From an uncultured Clostridia bacterium (GTDB taxonomy: Bacteria > Bacillota > Clostridia > Christensenellales > DTU072), in assembly GCA_944372095.1 (NCBI GenBank), contig CALVYG010000008.1, positions 1 through 52,866 on the forward strand: a stretch of DNA of 52,866 bases, written 5' to 3'. Position numbers and translations under genes: made by a program. Below are positions 8,648 through 18,370 of this stretch, in pieces; positions within the stretch are counted from its first letter, which is position 1; each line of letters begins with the position of its first letter. The notes beneath the pieces are model-generated. The model had not been told where the DNA came from. It did no database searches and saw only the letters and a program-made list of their open reading frames with translations.

Positions 8648-8677
8648 CAAATATTGTCATATTACACTTGCTATAAT
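8645..8677 (+). promoter_or_regulatory. Operator and extended -10 promoter of the ASCH-PIN-GNAT / hsd operon
   Basis: An extended -10 (TG at 8669-8670, then TATAAT at 8672-8677) precedes the operon. Upstream, TGACAA-ATA-TTGTCA (8645-8659) is a perfect 6-bp inverted repeat overlapping the stop codon of the regulator gene. A TTGACA lies at 8644-8649 but 22 bp from the -10, too far for a normal -35, so activation or an extended -10 mechanism is likely. Confidence 0.6.
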
Positions 8678-8696
8678 AAAATAGGAGAATTTCCGA

Positions 8697-10553
8697 ATGA
8701 AAACGTATTATTTAAAAATAAGAGATAAATTTATAACGGATATAAAAAATAGAGTCAAAAAACACGAATATAGATTGGCGTCACCCGAAAGGATGCGGAC
8801 AAAAATTGGAGATACTTTTGTTTTGATATCAAATCAAAATAAAGAAAACTTCGTAAGAGCCACGATAAAAGGATTTAAAGTATATAGTTCGTGGACGGAA
8901 GCTTTGTCTGAAAATTGGGAACAAGATTTTAAAAACACCTTTCCTTCATTAGAAGAAACCTTGAAAGAATGCTATAAATTTTATTCCAAGGAGGAAGTTG
9001 ATCGCTATGGAATCGTTGTGTTTGAGATAGAGCCATTATATATTGACTACTCAAAGGCAAGTGTTTTGCTTGATACAAACATTTTTATCAAAAGAGAAAG
9101 TAGTGACAACGTTTCGTTTGAAATAAATAACTTGTTTAAGTGGTTTGATAAGAAACACGTAAAGAAATATTTACATAAAAACACCGTACAAGAGCTAAAC
9201 ACTCATAAAGATGATAAAGTGAAAAATGCAATGTTAACGAAAGTAAGTTCGTATGACATATTGCCTTCGTTTAGTTCAGAAAAAGACGATTATTTTGAAT
9301 ATGTTATAAGTCAATATTCGCAAGATGCAAATAGCAAAATAGATAATGCTTTGCTTTTGGAAGTGTACAACGATAACGTCGGTGTGTTGCTGACTGATGA
9401 TGGCGCAATCTTAAAAAAGGCGAAAGATTTATTTATTCGAGATAAGGTTATTACGTCCGCCGAGTTGTTAGAGTATTTTGAAAAAGCTTATCCTAAAAAT
9501 ATTGAATACAAGATGCTTGCCGTTCAATTAAAACGCTTTGATGAAGTCGATATAAATAGTTCCTTCTTCGACACTTTGAGAGAAGACTACGAAGGAAAGA
9601 AGTTCGACGATTGGTTTAAGAAAAAAGGCAATGAAAAAGCGTACGTCTTTGAAGATAACGAAAATCACTTAAAAGGTTTTTTATATCTTAAAATTGAAGA
9701 TGAAAACGAAAATTATTCTGATATTGAGCCTATCTTAACTCCGAAAAGAAGATTAAAGGTTGGAACGTTCAAGATTGAACGTACGGGCTTTCGTTTGGGA
9801 GAACGTTTCTTAAAAATCATCTTTGAAAACGCTGTTAAATGGGAAGTCGACGAGGTTTACGTAACGCTTTTTGAGAGTAAAAGGCAAGAAGTTGTTGCGT
9901 TAAAAGGAATAATGGAACAATGGGGTTTTGTGAAGCACGGTTACAAGAAATCAAATGGCGAAATGGTGCTTGTAAAAGATATGAAACAATATAAAGATAA
10001 TGAAACTCCAAAGTTCAACTATCCTATCTTAAAGCAAAATAAAAACCATTACTTCCTTCCTATTTATGCGAAGTATCACACGGATTTATTCCCAGACAAT
10101 ATTTTGAAGAACGAAGATATGCATTTATATGAAGACAAACTCGCTCATAGATATGCCATTGAGAAGATATACTTAACTGGAGCGTATAATATCAAAGCTA
10201 AAGCAGGAGATATACTTTTAATTTACAGAATGGGAGAAGGATTGTATAAGAATTATTCTTCGGTGGTTACAGGCATGGCGATTGTTCAAGAAGTTGTAAA
10301 AACAAAAAATGTTGAAGAATGTATCAGTATTTGCAAGGATAGATCTATTTTTAAAGAAGAAGAAATTCGAAATATATATAGGGATCGTCCTACCGTGTTA
10401 AAAGTATTAGATTATAAACCTTTTACGCACAAAGTTACGTTAAACGAATTAAGAAACTACGATATTGTAGACAAATATTCAGGACCACGTTCGTTTACGT
10501 TTATACACCAAGAACAATTTGACACTATTTATAAATTAGGAATGGAGGAATAA
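8697..10553 (+). CDS. Four-domain fusion protein: ASCH, PIN nuclease, GNAT acetyltransferase, ASCH/EVE-like
   Basis: A 618-residue protein. Residues 1-113 look like an ASCH domain (KKHEYRLASPERMRTKIGD). Residues about 122-262 are a PIN domain with LLDTNIF (Asp126), TVQELNTH (Glu166) and LLTDDGAILKKA (Asp234, Asp235), the acidic residues that coordinate metal for RNA cleavage. Residues about 265-430 resemble a GNAT fold, with TGFRLGERFLK in the acetyl-CoA loop position and WGFVKHGY near the end. Residues about 484-615 resemble a second PUA/ASCH/EVE-type nucleic-acid-binding domain. It is the first gene of an operon ending with hsdMSR, and the next gene begins 3 nt away. Function is unknown; nucleic-acid sensing coupled to RNA cleavage and acetylation is my inference. 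Confidence 0.75.
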   Translation: MKTYYLKIRDKFITDIKNRVKKHEYRLASPERMRTKIGDTFVLISNQNKENFVRATIKGFKVYSSWTEALSENWEQDFKNTFPSLEETLKECYKFYSKEEVDRYGIVVFEIEPLYIDYSKASVLLDTNIFIKRESSDNVSFEINNLFKWFDKKHVKKYLHKNTVQELNTHKDDKVKNAMLTKVSSYDILPSFSSEKDDYFEYVISQYSQDANSKIDNALLLEVYNDNVGVLLTDDGAILKKAKDLFIRDKVITSAELLEYFEKAYPKNIEYKMLAVQLKRFDEVDINSSFFDTLREDYEGKKFDDWFKKKGNEKAYVFEDNENHLKGFLYLKIEDENENYSDIEPILTPKRRLKVGTFKIERTGFRLGERFLKIIFENAVKWEVDEVYVTLFESKRQEVVALKGIMEQWGFVKHGYKKSNGEMVLVKDMKQYKDNETPKFNYPILKQNKNHYFLPIYAKYHTDLFPDNILKNEDMHLYEDKLAHRYAIEKIYLTGAYNIKAKAGDILLIYRMGEGLYKNYSSVVTGMAIVQEVVKTKNVEECISICKDRSIFKEEEIRNIYRDRPTVLKVLDYKPFTHKVTLNELRNYDIVDKYSGPRSFTFIHQEQFDTIYKLGMEE

Positions 10554-10556
10554 AAA

Positions 10557-10931
10557 ATGAAAAAGAAAATATTAATATCCATCAACCCTGAGCACGTGCA
10601 AAACATCATTAATGGCATCAAGAAATACGAATATAGAAAAATCGCAGCGAAACAAGACATTTCTTCCATTATCATTTATGAGACCACTCCCGTAAAAAGA
10701 ATTGTTGCGGAAGCAGAAATCATAGACGTTTTAATGTGCTCTCCTGAAGAATTGTGGAAACTCACGAAAGTAGAATCTGGTATTAGCAAAGAATTCTTTG
10801 ACGAATATTTTGAAGGAAGAGAAATTGCTTATGCCTATAAATTAGGCAAGGTTAAGGTTTACGACGAACCTAAAACATTAATGGATTACGGCATTAAAGC
10901 CGCACCACAATCATTTGTGTATATTGTATAG
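10557..10931 (+). CDS. Stand-alone ASCH domain protein
   Basis: A 124-residue protein that is entirely one ASCH (PUA-like) domain: ILISINPEHVQNIINGIKKY, YEYRKIAAK, IIIYETTPVKRIVAEAEI, then AYAYKLGKVKVYDEP and the closing PQSFVYI. ASCH domains bind nucleic acids or modified nucleotides, and one family member is an N4-acetylcytidine amidohydrolase. A GGAGG site precedes the ATG, and the gene begins 3 nt after the ASCH-PIN-GNAT gene. The GNAT and ASCH neighbours make an acetylated-nucleotide writer/reader pair conceivable, but no catalytic assignment can be made from sequence. Confidence 0.8.
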   Translation: MKKKILISINPEHVQNIINGIKKYEYRKIAAKQDISSIIIYETTPVKRIVAEAEIIDVLMCSPEELWKLTKVESGISKEFFDEYFEGREIAYAYKLGKVKVYDEPKTLMDYGIKAAPQSFVYIV

Positions 10932-10942
10932 GGGAGAATATA

Positions 10943-11818
10943 ATGAAGTGCATTTTTTGTAGACAAGATTCAACGAATTCAGTAAGCGTTGAGCATATTG
11001 TTCCCAATTCATTTGGGAATAATATCGCTATTCTCCGAAAAGGAATTGTTTGCGATAAATGTAATAATTATTTCGCGAGAAAAGTTGAACAACCTTTTCT
11101 TGAATCCGAAACCGTACGTGTTCTGCGTCAAGAATTGGAGCTTGAGAATAAGAGAGGTAAATTAATTAAAGATTATACCTATCCGAGAGTTGGGAAAGAG
11201 TATGTAAAACAAATAAGCACTGACAAATTTTTCGTGTACACGAAAGAAGATTTATCCGAAGACGAGATAGCAGAAAAAGTGGCCGAGTACCAAAAGTACA
11301 CGGCCGAAACGGACAAGGTTTTATTGGAACAAAACATTCATACTTCACGTCTATTAGCTAAAATGGCGTTGGAATACTTTGTATACAGGTGCAACAGCAC
11401 AGATGAGGTTTGTGAATATGTTGGCGCAGATCAGGTATTTGAAGATATTAGGAATTATGCTCGTTATGGTAGCCGAAAAATATGGACCTATTCTGCAAGG
11501 CGAATTTATTCGAGGTGTGAAGCATATCAGGGTGATCCATTTAGTGCAGTAAACTGGGAAGCTGACATTTTATTTTTAGGTAATGGTGAAGTATATTTTA
11601 TTATTGTAATGTTTGGAATAGAATATGCTATTTGCATTAATCACCCGATGGTAGACGGCTATAAAGATTGGCTTGAGAAAAATAAGGGAATAAGTCCTTT
11701 GTACACATCAATAGAAAGAATAAAAGACAGTTATAATGAGTATGCGAAAACAATATATTCCAAAGCAGAATTGAATGAACTCAAGCAACTTTTTGCTACG
11801 AAAGGAGAAAGAAAATGA
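10943..11818 (+). CDS. HNH endonuclease-like protein
   Basis: A 291-residue protein with an N-terminal zinc-supported HNH motif: Cys3 and Cys6, then VEHIVPNSFGN with the catalytic-type His18, then CDKCNN (Cys37, Cys40, Asn41). The remaining 240 residues have no domain I recognise. HNH proteins of this type cut DNA, often in restriction, anti-phage or homing settings. It begins 11 nt after the ASCH gene and overlaps the hsdM start by 4 nt (ATGA), so it is translationally coupled to the type I system and may be an accessory defence nuclease. Confidence 0.78.
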   Translation: MKCIFCRQDSTNSVSVEHIVPNSFGNNIAILRKGIVCDKCNNYFARKVEQPFLESETVRVLRQELELENKRGKLIKDYTYPRVGKEYVKQISTDKFFVYTKEDLSEDEIAEKVAEYQKYTAETDKVLLEQNIHTSRLLAKMALEYFVYRCNSTDEVCEYVGADQVFEDIRNYARYGSRKIWTYSARRIYSRCEAYQGDPFSAVNWEADILFLGNGEVYFIIVMFGIEYAICINHPMVDGYKDWLEKNKGISPLYTSIERIKDSYNEYAKTIYSKAELNELKQLFATKGERK

Positions 11819-13932
11819 CAGACAAATATAATTACAAAGTAATGTTTGACGATAAATCAATAGACGTAAGCAAGGAAGTGAGCCTTGTTTGGTCGATAGC
11901 AAATTCCTTGCGCGGTGCTTATACTTCGGATAAGTATAAGGACGTAATTATCCCTATGGTTATTATTCGTCGTTTTGAATGTGCTTTGGCGGAGAAAAAA
12001 GATGCCGTTGTCGCTAAATATAAAGCAAACCCTAATCTTCCTGCGGCTCTTTTATGTCAAGCATCGGGTTACCCTTTTTATAACACAAGCGAATTTACAC
12101 TTGCAAAGTTATTAAATGATAGCGATAATATTGCAAGCAACTTCCAAAGTTACATCGAAGGATTCTCTGCAAATGTGCAAACCATTATAAATAATCTCGA
12201 TTTTCCTAAACAAATTGAAAAGATGGATAAAAATAACCGTCTTTATAGCGTTGTTAAAAAGTTCTCTGAAATAGACTTTAACCCTAAATCGGTTGACGGT
12301 ATGAAAATGGGCTATATCTTCGAAGATATTATCCGTAGATTTTCAGAAAACGCCGAAGCAGGCGACCACTATACGCCGAGAGAAGTTATCCGATTGCTTG
12401 TAAATATTCTGCTTGCAGAAGGTTGTGACGATTTACTTACCGAAGAAGGCAAGGTCGCCACTGTTTTAGATGCTGCTTGCGGTTCGGGCGGTATGCTTTC
12501 AACCACTTATGACTTTTTACGTAGAAAAAATCCGCAAATCGACGTCCGTCTTTTCGGTCAAGAAATTATAGATAACTCTTACGCTATTTGCCTTGCCGAT
12601 ATGATGATAAAAGGACAAGACACCAAAAACATAATGGGCGGTGAAAAAGTTGCAAATACCTTAAAAACCGATTGCTTCCCTAACCAAAAAATGCGTCTTG
12701 TTATTATGAATCCACCTTTTGGTACACCTTGGGGTGGAAAAGATGCGCCCGAAGGACAAGAAAAAGCCGTTCGCGACGAATTTAAGACAAACGGACGTTT
12801 TGAACACGGTTTACCGGGAACGGGTGATGCTCAATTATTGTTTATGCAACACGCCATCAACAAGTTGGATGATAAACTTGGCAGAGCTGCTATTATTTCT
12901 AACGGCTCCCCTCTATTTGCTGGTGGCACGACGAGTGGCGAAAGCCAAATCCGCAGATGGATGCTTGAAGAAGACTTAATCGAAGCGATTATCGCTCTTC
13001 CTTCACAACTTTTCTATAATACGGATATCGGTATTTACGCCTTTATTCTTTCTAAAAATAAGCGCTCTGTCCGAAAAGGTAAGGTACAACTTATCAATGC
13101 CGTTGATATGTGGAAACCGCTACGTAAATCACTCGGTAAAAAACGTCGTGAAATAGATAAGGACAGTATGTCGGCAATCGTAAAACTTTACGCCGACTTT
13201 GCTGAAAATAAATATTCGAAAATCTTCCCCGTTGAAGAGTTTATGTATAAAGAATATGCTGTTTATCAACCCTTACAAAGAAAGGCGGTATTAAATAGCG
13301 AAAATATAGAAAAACTCCGCACAAGCGCATACTTTACGGCAAATTCTTCTATCTTTAACGAAACGGAATTTGAAGAATTAAAGGAAATGAATCCCCGTGA
13401 AGCAAAAGACGAAAAGAAATATCAAAAATACGTAGCGGGTCAAAAATTCGCAAGCGACGTGTTTTCTATCTTGGAAGAAAATAAATCCGACAAGGTTTAT
13501 ATGAATTATAGCGAATTTGAAAAACACTTAAAATCTTTGCTTTCAAAGGTTGAAGGTCTTTCAACAAGCCGTTTAACGGGAATTGCTATGGTGTTGTCCG
13601 AAATAGATAAAACCGCAGTCGTGCAAAAAGATAGAAAAGGCAAAAACATTATTGACACTACCACAAAAGACATTGAAATCATTAAATTAACGCAAGATGT
13701 GGAAGAATACTTTAAGGCAGAAGTATACCCGCACGTGCCTGATGCTATGTGGTTTTATGAGTTTGATGAAAGTAAAAAAGAAAGCGCAACCAATAAAGAA
13801 AAGAAAGGCGCAGAATTTCCTTTTACTCGTTTCTTCTACGAATATAAAGCACCTGAAAAGGCTGACGATTTATTGAAAGAGTTTATGGAACTTGAAAGAT
13901 CCTTAACGGCAAAAATCGCTGAATTGCAATAA
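11815..13932 (+). CDS. hsdM: Type I restriction-modification methyltransferase subunit HsdM
   Basis: A 705-residue N6-adenine methyltransferase. The N-terminal helical HsdM domain (about 1-160) is followed by the catalytic domain with SAM motif LDAACGSGGM and the adenine-binding motif NPPFGTPW (from Asn299). About 250 C-terminal residues follow and include coiled-coil-prone stretches. It modifies adenine in the site recognised by HsdS and is required for both methylation and restriction. A strong AAGGAG site precedes the ATG, which overlaps the HNH gene by 4 nt; hsdS follows within 13 nt. Confidence 0.93.
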   Translation: MTDKYNYKVMFDDKSIDVSKEVSLVWSIANSLRGAYTSDKYKDVIIPMVIIRRFECALAEKKDAVVAKYKANPNLPAALLCQASGYPFYNTSEFTLAKLLNDSDNIASNFQSYIEGFSANVQTIINNLDFPKQIEKMDKNNRLYSVVKKFSEIDFNPKSVDGMKMGYIFEDIIRRFSENAEAGDHYTPREVIRLLVNILLAEGCDDLLTEEGKVATVLDAACGSGGMLSTTYDFLRRKNPQIDVRLFGQEIIDNSYAICLADMMIKGQDTKNIMGGEKVANTLKTDCFPNQKMRLVIMNPPFGTPWGGKDAPEGQEKAVRDEFKTNGRFEHGLPGTGDAQLLFMQHAINKLDDKLGRAAIISNGSPLFAGGTTSGESQIRRWMLEEDLIEAIIALPSQLFYNTDIGIYAFILSKNKRSVRKGKVQLINAVDMWKPLRKSLGKKRREIDKDSMSAIVKLYADFAENKYSKIFPVEEFMYKEYAVYQPLQRKAVLNSENIEKLRTSAYFTANSSIFNETEFEELKEMNPREAKDEKKYQKYVAGQKFASDVFSILEENKSDKVYMNYSEFEKHLKSLLSKVEGLSTSRLTGIAMVLSEIDKTAVVQKDRKGKNIIDTTTKDIEIIKLTQDVEEYFKAEVYPHVPDAMWFYEFDESKKESATNKEKKGAEFPFTRFFYEYKAPEKADDLLKEFMELERSLTAKIAELQ

Positions 13933-13944
13933 GCGAGGTTGATT

Positions 13945-15276
13945 ATGACAGAACAAATGAAACCAAGCGGAATTGATTGGATTAAAGATATTCCTATATC
14001 TTGGAATACAAACAAAGTAAAATATTTGGCAACTGATTCAAACACCTTATTTTTAGACGGTGATTGGATTGAAAGTGATGTCATTGAAGATTCGGGGATT
14101 AGATATCTTACAACAGGAAATGTTGGCGCAGGCTATTATAAAGACCAAGGAAGTGGATATATTTCTCAAAAAACTTTTGACGAATTACATTGTTTAAAAG
14201 TAGTTCCTGGCGACCTTATGATTTCTCGTTTAAATGAACCTATTGGTAGAGCCTGTATCGTACCCGATGGCGAAAACTTTTATGTTGTTGCGGTGGATAA
14301 TGTAATTTTACGTCCAAATAAAGAATATAACAAAAAATTTATAATGTATGTTATGAATACTGATGGTTACGCTGAACATGGTAACATAATTGCTCGTGGA
14401 GCGACTATGTCAAGAGTTAGTAGAAGTCAACTTGGTCAGTTTTGGATTGCATATCCAGATATGAATGAACAAAACTTAATAGCGGACTTTTTAGATAATC
14501 AATGTGGTAAAATTGATAGTATTATTAGCGATTTGGAAAAGCAAATAGAAACTTTGCAGAAGTATAAAAAGTCGTTGATATTAGAAACGGTTACCAAGGG
14601 CTTAAATAAAAACGTTCCTATGAAACAAAGTGGTATAGATTGGATTGGCGACATCCCTGCGCATTGGGATATAAAACGAATTAAAGATGTTTCTAAAATG
14701 CAAACAGGAACTACACCGCCTAACAATGAAGGTGTAAATATCGACGGTGATGGTGTTAATTGGTTTACGCCTGGTGATTTTATAGATGGTTCTATTGAGT
14801 TGTGTAATTCTGAAAAGTACGTTAATAATGAAACAATAAAAAGAGAAACTATAAAAATCTATCCTAAACACTCTATACTATTTGTAGGCATTGCATCTAT
14901 TGGTAAACTTGGATATTTTGAGAATTCTTGTTATAGTAATCAACAAATAACAGCGATTAAACCTAATAATGTAGAAAGTAGTAAATATATTTCTTACGCG
15001 TTGTTAGCTTCTATGGACTATACAAAAAGCAATGCGTTATATACAACTGTTCCTATAATAAATAATGCTTATTTGGGAATTATTAAAATTCCTTTCCCCG
15101 AAGCAAAGGAACAAAAGGAAATAATTTCTTATCTTGATAAAAAGTGTTCGCAAATTGATGTAATAGTTAAAGACAAACAAGAACAACTTGAAAAGATTAA
15201 ACAACATAAGAAATCGCTTATATACGAATACGTTACGGGTAAAAAGCGTGTAAAGGAGGCAACAAATGGCAATTAA
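13945..15276 (+). CDS. hsdS: Type I restriction-modification specificity subunit HsdS
   Basis: A 443-residue protein with two target-recognition domains. Each starts with a near-repeat: KPSGIDWIKDIPISW at the N-terminus and KQSGIDWIGDIPAHW about 215 residues later. Each ends in a conserved long helix (IDSIISDLEKQIETLQKYKK and IDVIVKDKQEQLEKIKQHKK), which sets the spacing of the bipartite DNA target. I chose the ATG at 13945 over the in-frame TTG at 13939 because of its spacing to GAGG. The end overlaps hsdR by 11 nt. The target sequence cannot be read from the protein. Confidence 0.92.
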   Translation: MTEQMKPSGIDWIKDIPISWNTNKVKYLATDSNTLFLDGDWIESDVIEDSGIRYLTTGNVGAGYYKDQGSGYISQKTFDELHCLKVVPGDLMISRLNEPIGRACIVPDGENFYVVAVDNVILRPNKEYNKKFIMYVMNTDGYAEHGNIIARGATMSRVSRSQLGQFWIAYPDMNEQNLIADFLDNQCGKIDSIISDLEKQIETLQKYKKSLILETVTKGLNKNVPMKQSGIDWIGDIPAHWDIKRIKDVSKMQTGTTPPNNEGVNIDGDGVNWFTPGDFIDGSIELCNSEKYVNNETIKRETIKIYPKHSILFVGIASIGKLGYFENSCYSNQQITAIKPNNVESSKYISYALLASMDYTKSNALYTTVPIINNAYLGIIKIPFPEAKEQKEIISYLDKKCSQIDVIVKDKQEQLEKIKQHKKSLIYEYVTGKKRVKEATNGN

Positions 15277-18271
15277 AAGCGGACAATTAAAAGAAAAAGA
15301 AGATTATCAAAAATATATTCTTGAAGCATTATCCGAAGATAATGATTATCAAATACGTCCTGCAACTGCTTTTAGCGCAGGTTACGGTATGGACGTGGAC
15401 GTTTTGTTTGCCTTTTTAGAAGATACGCAAAAAGAAACGCTTACCCGTCTTGAAAAGCTATATAAGGATAAAACGAAAACCACCATTCTCAACTACATAA
15501 ACAATGAAATCAATAAGAAAAACCGTTGTCTTTTAGACGTGTTAAAACACGGCGTAGAATTTGACAACGGTGCAGTTTTATATCTTATGTATCGTAAGCC
15601 TGCTACTTCCTTAAACCCTAAGGCGGAAGCGTTATATCAAAAGAACATATTTTCCGTGATGGAAGAAGTTTATCATAAAGACAGCGAGCGCATTGACCTT
15701 GTTATTTTCTTAAATGGGGTTGCTATTTTCACCTTTGAGCTGAAATGTAATACAAGCGGACAAAACTATGAGGATGCTATCCGCCAATATAAATATGGGC
15801 GTGACTGTACCACAAGATTGTTAAAGTTTAAGGCAGGCTGTCTTGCGCACTTTGCTATGGACTTAAACGAAGTTTATATGTGTACCAATCTTAAAGGTAA
15901 ATCTTCCTTCTTCTTGCCATTTAATAAAGGTTGCGGTTATGGTATCAACTCGGGAAAAGGCAATCCGCACAACGAAAACGGCATTAACGTTTCGTATATG
16001 TGGGAAGATATCTTGAAGAAAGATACCGTTCTTTATTTAATCGATAAAATTATTTTCTCACAAAAAGAAACAAAAAAAGACCCCGATACAGGTAAAAAGA
16101 CGACTTCGGAAACGTTAATCTTTCCACGTTATCATCAATTTAACGCCGTTCGTAAAATCGTAAACGACGTAATTGAAAACCACACGGAAAAGAATTATCT
16201 TATAGAACATTCAGCAGGTAGCGGTAAAACGAACACGATTGCTTGGCTTGCACACCGTTTAGCATCGTTACACGATAAGGACAATAAAGTTATATTTGAT
16301 ACCGTTTGTATCATAACTGACCGTATCGTTGTTGACCGTCAATTACAAGATGCCGTGCTTTCGCTCGAACATAAAGCAGGACTTATTAAGGTAATGGACG
16401 AAAAATGCACGTCTGCCGACCTTGCTACCGCGCTTAATGGCAACACGAAAATTATCGTTACGACGATCCACAAGTTTATGTATATCAAAGACCTTGTGGA
16501 AAATATGAAAGATAAGACGTTTGCGGTAATTATCGACGAAGCTCACTCTTCCACCGCAGGCTCGGCAATGGAATCGGTTACCTATGCGTTATCGGAAAGC
16601 AAAAAGTTAAGCGATGCAAAAGTGCTTGACGTTGAAGAATCTGACGTTTCTATGGCGGACGTTATTGAAGATGAAATCGCTCGTAGTGGTAAACAGCCTA
16701 ATGTTTCAATGATTGCGTTTACGGCAACGCCAAAGCCTACCACTTTGCAGTTGTTTGGCTGTTTGAACGAAGAAGGTAAAAAGGTAGCTTTCGATTTGTA
16801 TTCTATGAAGCAAGCAATCGAAGAAGGCTTTATTATTGATGTTTTACAAAATTACGTTACCTATAAAACCTATTTCGAATTAAACAAGGCGATTGAAGAC
16901 GACCCTGAACTTGAGACGATTGCCGCAAAGCGCAAAATTGCGAAGTATATTGAACTTCACGAAACAAATATCGCCCAAAAGGTAGAAATTATAATCGAGC
17001 ATTTCAAAAACAACATAATGAAAGAACTTGGCAACAAAGCAAAAGCGATGGTTGTAACTTCATCTCGCCAAGCGGCTGTTAAATATAGAAACGAATTCGT
17101 AAATTACGTCAACAAACACGGTTATGAAGGTATCCACGCTCTCGTCGCTTTTTCGGGCACGGTAAATCTTGACGGAAAAGAATACACTGAAACGGTTATG
17201 AACGGCATATCCGAAGAAGAATTGCCTGAAGCATTTGATAGTAGCAATTATCAGGTATTGCTTGTTGCTAATAAGTATCAAACGGGATTTGACCAAAAGA
17301 AGCTTTGTGCTATGTATGTTGATAAAAGATTGCGTGGCGTGGCGGCGGTACAAACACTTTCTCGTTTAAACCGTATTTGTGCGCCTTATGATAAAAAGAC
17401 GTTTGTACTTGACTTTAAGAACGAATACGACAATATTCAAGAAGCATTTGCACCTTATTATACGGAAACGGTGCTTGCGGAAACGATTACTCCGTCCGAT
17501 ATTCGCGCCGTAGAAGCACAAATCAACCAATATAATTTCCTTGATTATGACGATATTACCGTTTTCAACGAGTATTTGTATCAAGAAAAGCGTACTTCAA
17601 AAGACAAGGTGAAAATGTGGTCGTTGCTTGATAGTGCCTTGCAAATTATTAACAAAAATACCGACCTTGTTAAGTTGGAAATACGTGCCACGATTAAACG
17701 CTTTATCAGATTTTATAGTTTCTTGATTCAAGCAACGTGTTTTGAAAACGTTGACTTACATAAAAAATATAACTTCTTAACGTATCTTGTTAAAGAAATT
17801 GAAGTCGGCGGTGGCGGAAACGACTTTGATATAGCAGATAAAATCACGGCATCTAACTTCCAACAAAAAAAGACGGGCGATAAAACTTCTTCCGTTGAGT
17901 CCAATCCTGACGTCGCTTTACCTAAACCTAATCCCGTTTTTATTGATGAAGCCGTGAAGAAAAAGTTATCGGAAATCATTGACGAAATAAACGCTTCATA
18001 CAATAAAAACTTTGACGTTGACGTTGCAACAAAGGCGGCTCTTCAAATGAGAGATATTCTTTTGAAAAACGGACACTTGAAAGATAGCGCACGCAGTAAC
18101 ACGCTTAAGGACTTTAAGTTTGCTTATTTTGATGCCGTTCAAGATGCGCTTATCGAAGGGTATGAACAAAACCAAGACTTTTTTGCGCTTCTTCTCGACA
18201 ACGATGAAAGAAAGCGTGAACTGATGCAAGTTTTCCTTGAAGACATTTATAATGTTCTAAAAGAAGAATAG
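15266..18271 (+). CDS. hsdR: Type I restriction-modification endonuclease subunit HsdR
   Basis: A 1001-residue motor-nuclease. The N-terminal PD-(D/E)xK nuclease is visible as ERIDLVIFLNGVAIFTFELK (about residues 140-160). The translocase has Walker A HSAGSGKTNT, Walker B IIDEAH followed by SS, and motif III FTATPKPT, with RLNRI of motif VI further on. The C-terminal part (about 770-1001) is the helical region that docks to HsdM/HsdS. The subunit translocates and cuts unmethylated DNA far from the recognition site. It overlaps hsdS by 11 nt, has an AAGGAGG site, and ends the cargo operon. Length is normal and no damage is seen. Confidence 0.93.
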   Translation: MAIKSGQLKEKEDYQKYILEALSEDNDYQIRPATAFSAGYGMDVDVLFAFLEDTQKETLTRLEKLYKDKTKTTILNYINNEINKKNRCLLDVLKHGVEFDNGAVLYLMYRKPATSLNPKAEALYQKNIFSVMEEVYHKDSERIDLVIFLNGVAIFTFELKCNTSGQNYEDAIRQYKYGRDCTTRLLKFKAGCLAHFAMDLNEVYMCTNLKGKSSFFLPFNKGCGYGINSGKGNPHNENGINVSYMWEDILKKDTVLYLIDKIIFSQKETKKDPDTGKKTTSETLIFPRYHQFNAVRKIVNDVIENHTEKNYLIEHSAGSGKTNTIAWLAHRLASLHDKDNKVIFDTVCIITDRIVVDRQLQDAVLSLEHKAGLIKVMDEKCTSADLATALNGNTKIIVTTIHKFMYIKDLVENMKDKTFAVIIDEAHSSTAGSAMESVTYALSESKKLSDAKVLDVEESDVSMADVIEDEIARSGKQPNVSMIAFTATPKPTTLQLFGCLNEEGKKVAFDLYSMKQAIEEGFIIDVLQNYVTYKTYFELNKAIEDDPELETIAAKRKIAKYIELHETNIAQKVEIIIEHFKNNIMKELGNKAKAMVVTSSRQAAVKYRNEFVNYVNKHGYEGIHALVAFSGTVNLDGKEYTETVMNGISEEELPEAFDSSNYQVLLVANKYQTGFDQKKLCAMYVDKRLRGVAAVQTLSRLNRICAPYDKKTFVLDFKNEYDNIQEAFAPYYTETVLAETITPSDIRAVEAQINQYNFLDYDDITVFNEYLYQEKRTSKDKVKMWSLLDSALQIINKNTDLVKLEIRATIKRFIRFYSFLIQATCFENVDLHKKYNFLTYLVKEIEVGGGGNDFDIADKITASNFQQKKTGDKTSSVESNPDVALPKPNPVFIDEAVKKKLSEIIDEINASYNKNFDVDVATKAALQMRDILLKNGHLKDSARSNTLKDFKFAYFDAVQDALIEGYEQNQDFFALLLDNDERKRELMQVFLEDIYNVLKEE

Positions 18272-18307
18272 AAGTTTAATTGTAGTATAAAAACAATAAA
18301 ATATCCC

Positions 18308-18370
18308 TTATCGTGGACATTTTAGGCTTGACAAACCTAAAAAGATATGGTAATATATTCTGCACGATAA
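18308..18370 (+). promoter_or_regulatory. Consensus promoter nested in two inverted repeats
   Basis: TTGACA (18328-18333), 17 bp, TAATAT (18351-18356). The -35 box sits in the loop of TTTTAGG/CCTAAAA (18320-18326, 18336-18342), and the whole promoter is bracketed by TTATCGTG (18308-18315) and CACGATAA (18363-18370). This looks like a strongly controlled promoter reading toward the hairpin region and the relaxase. Confidence 0.6.
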
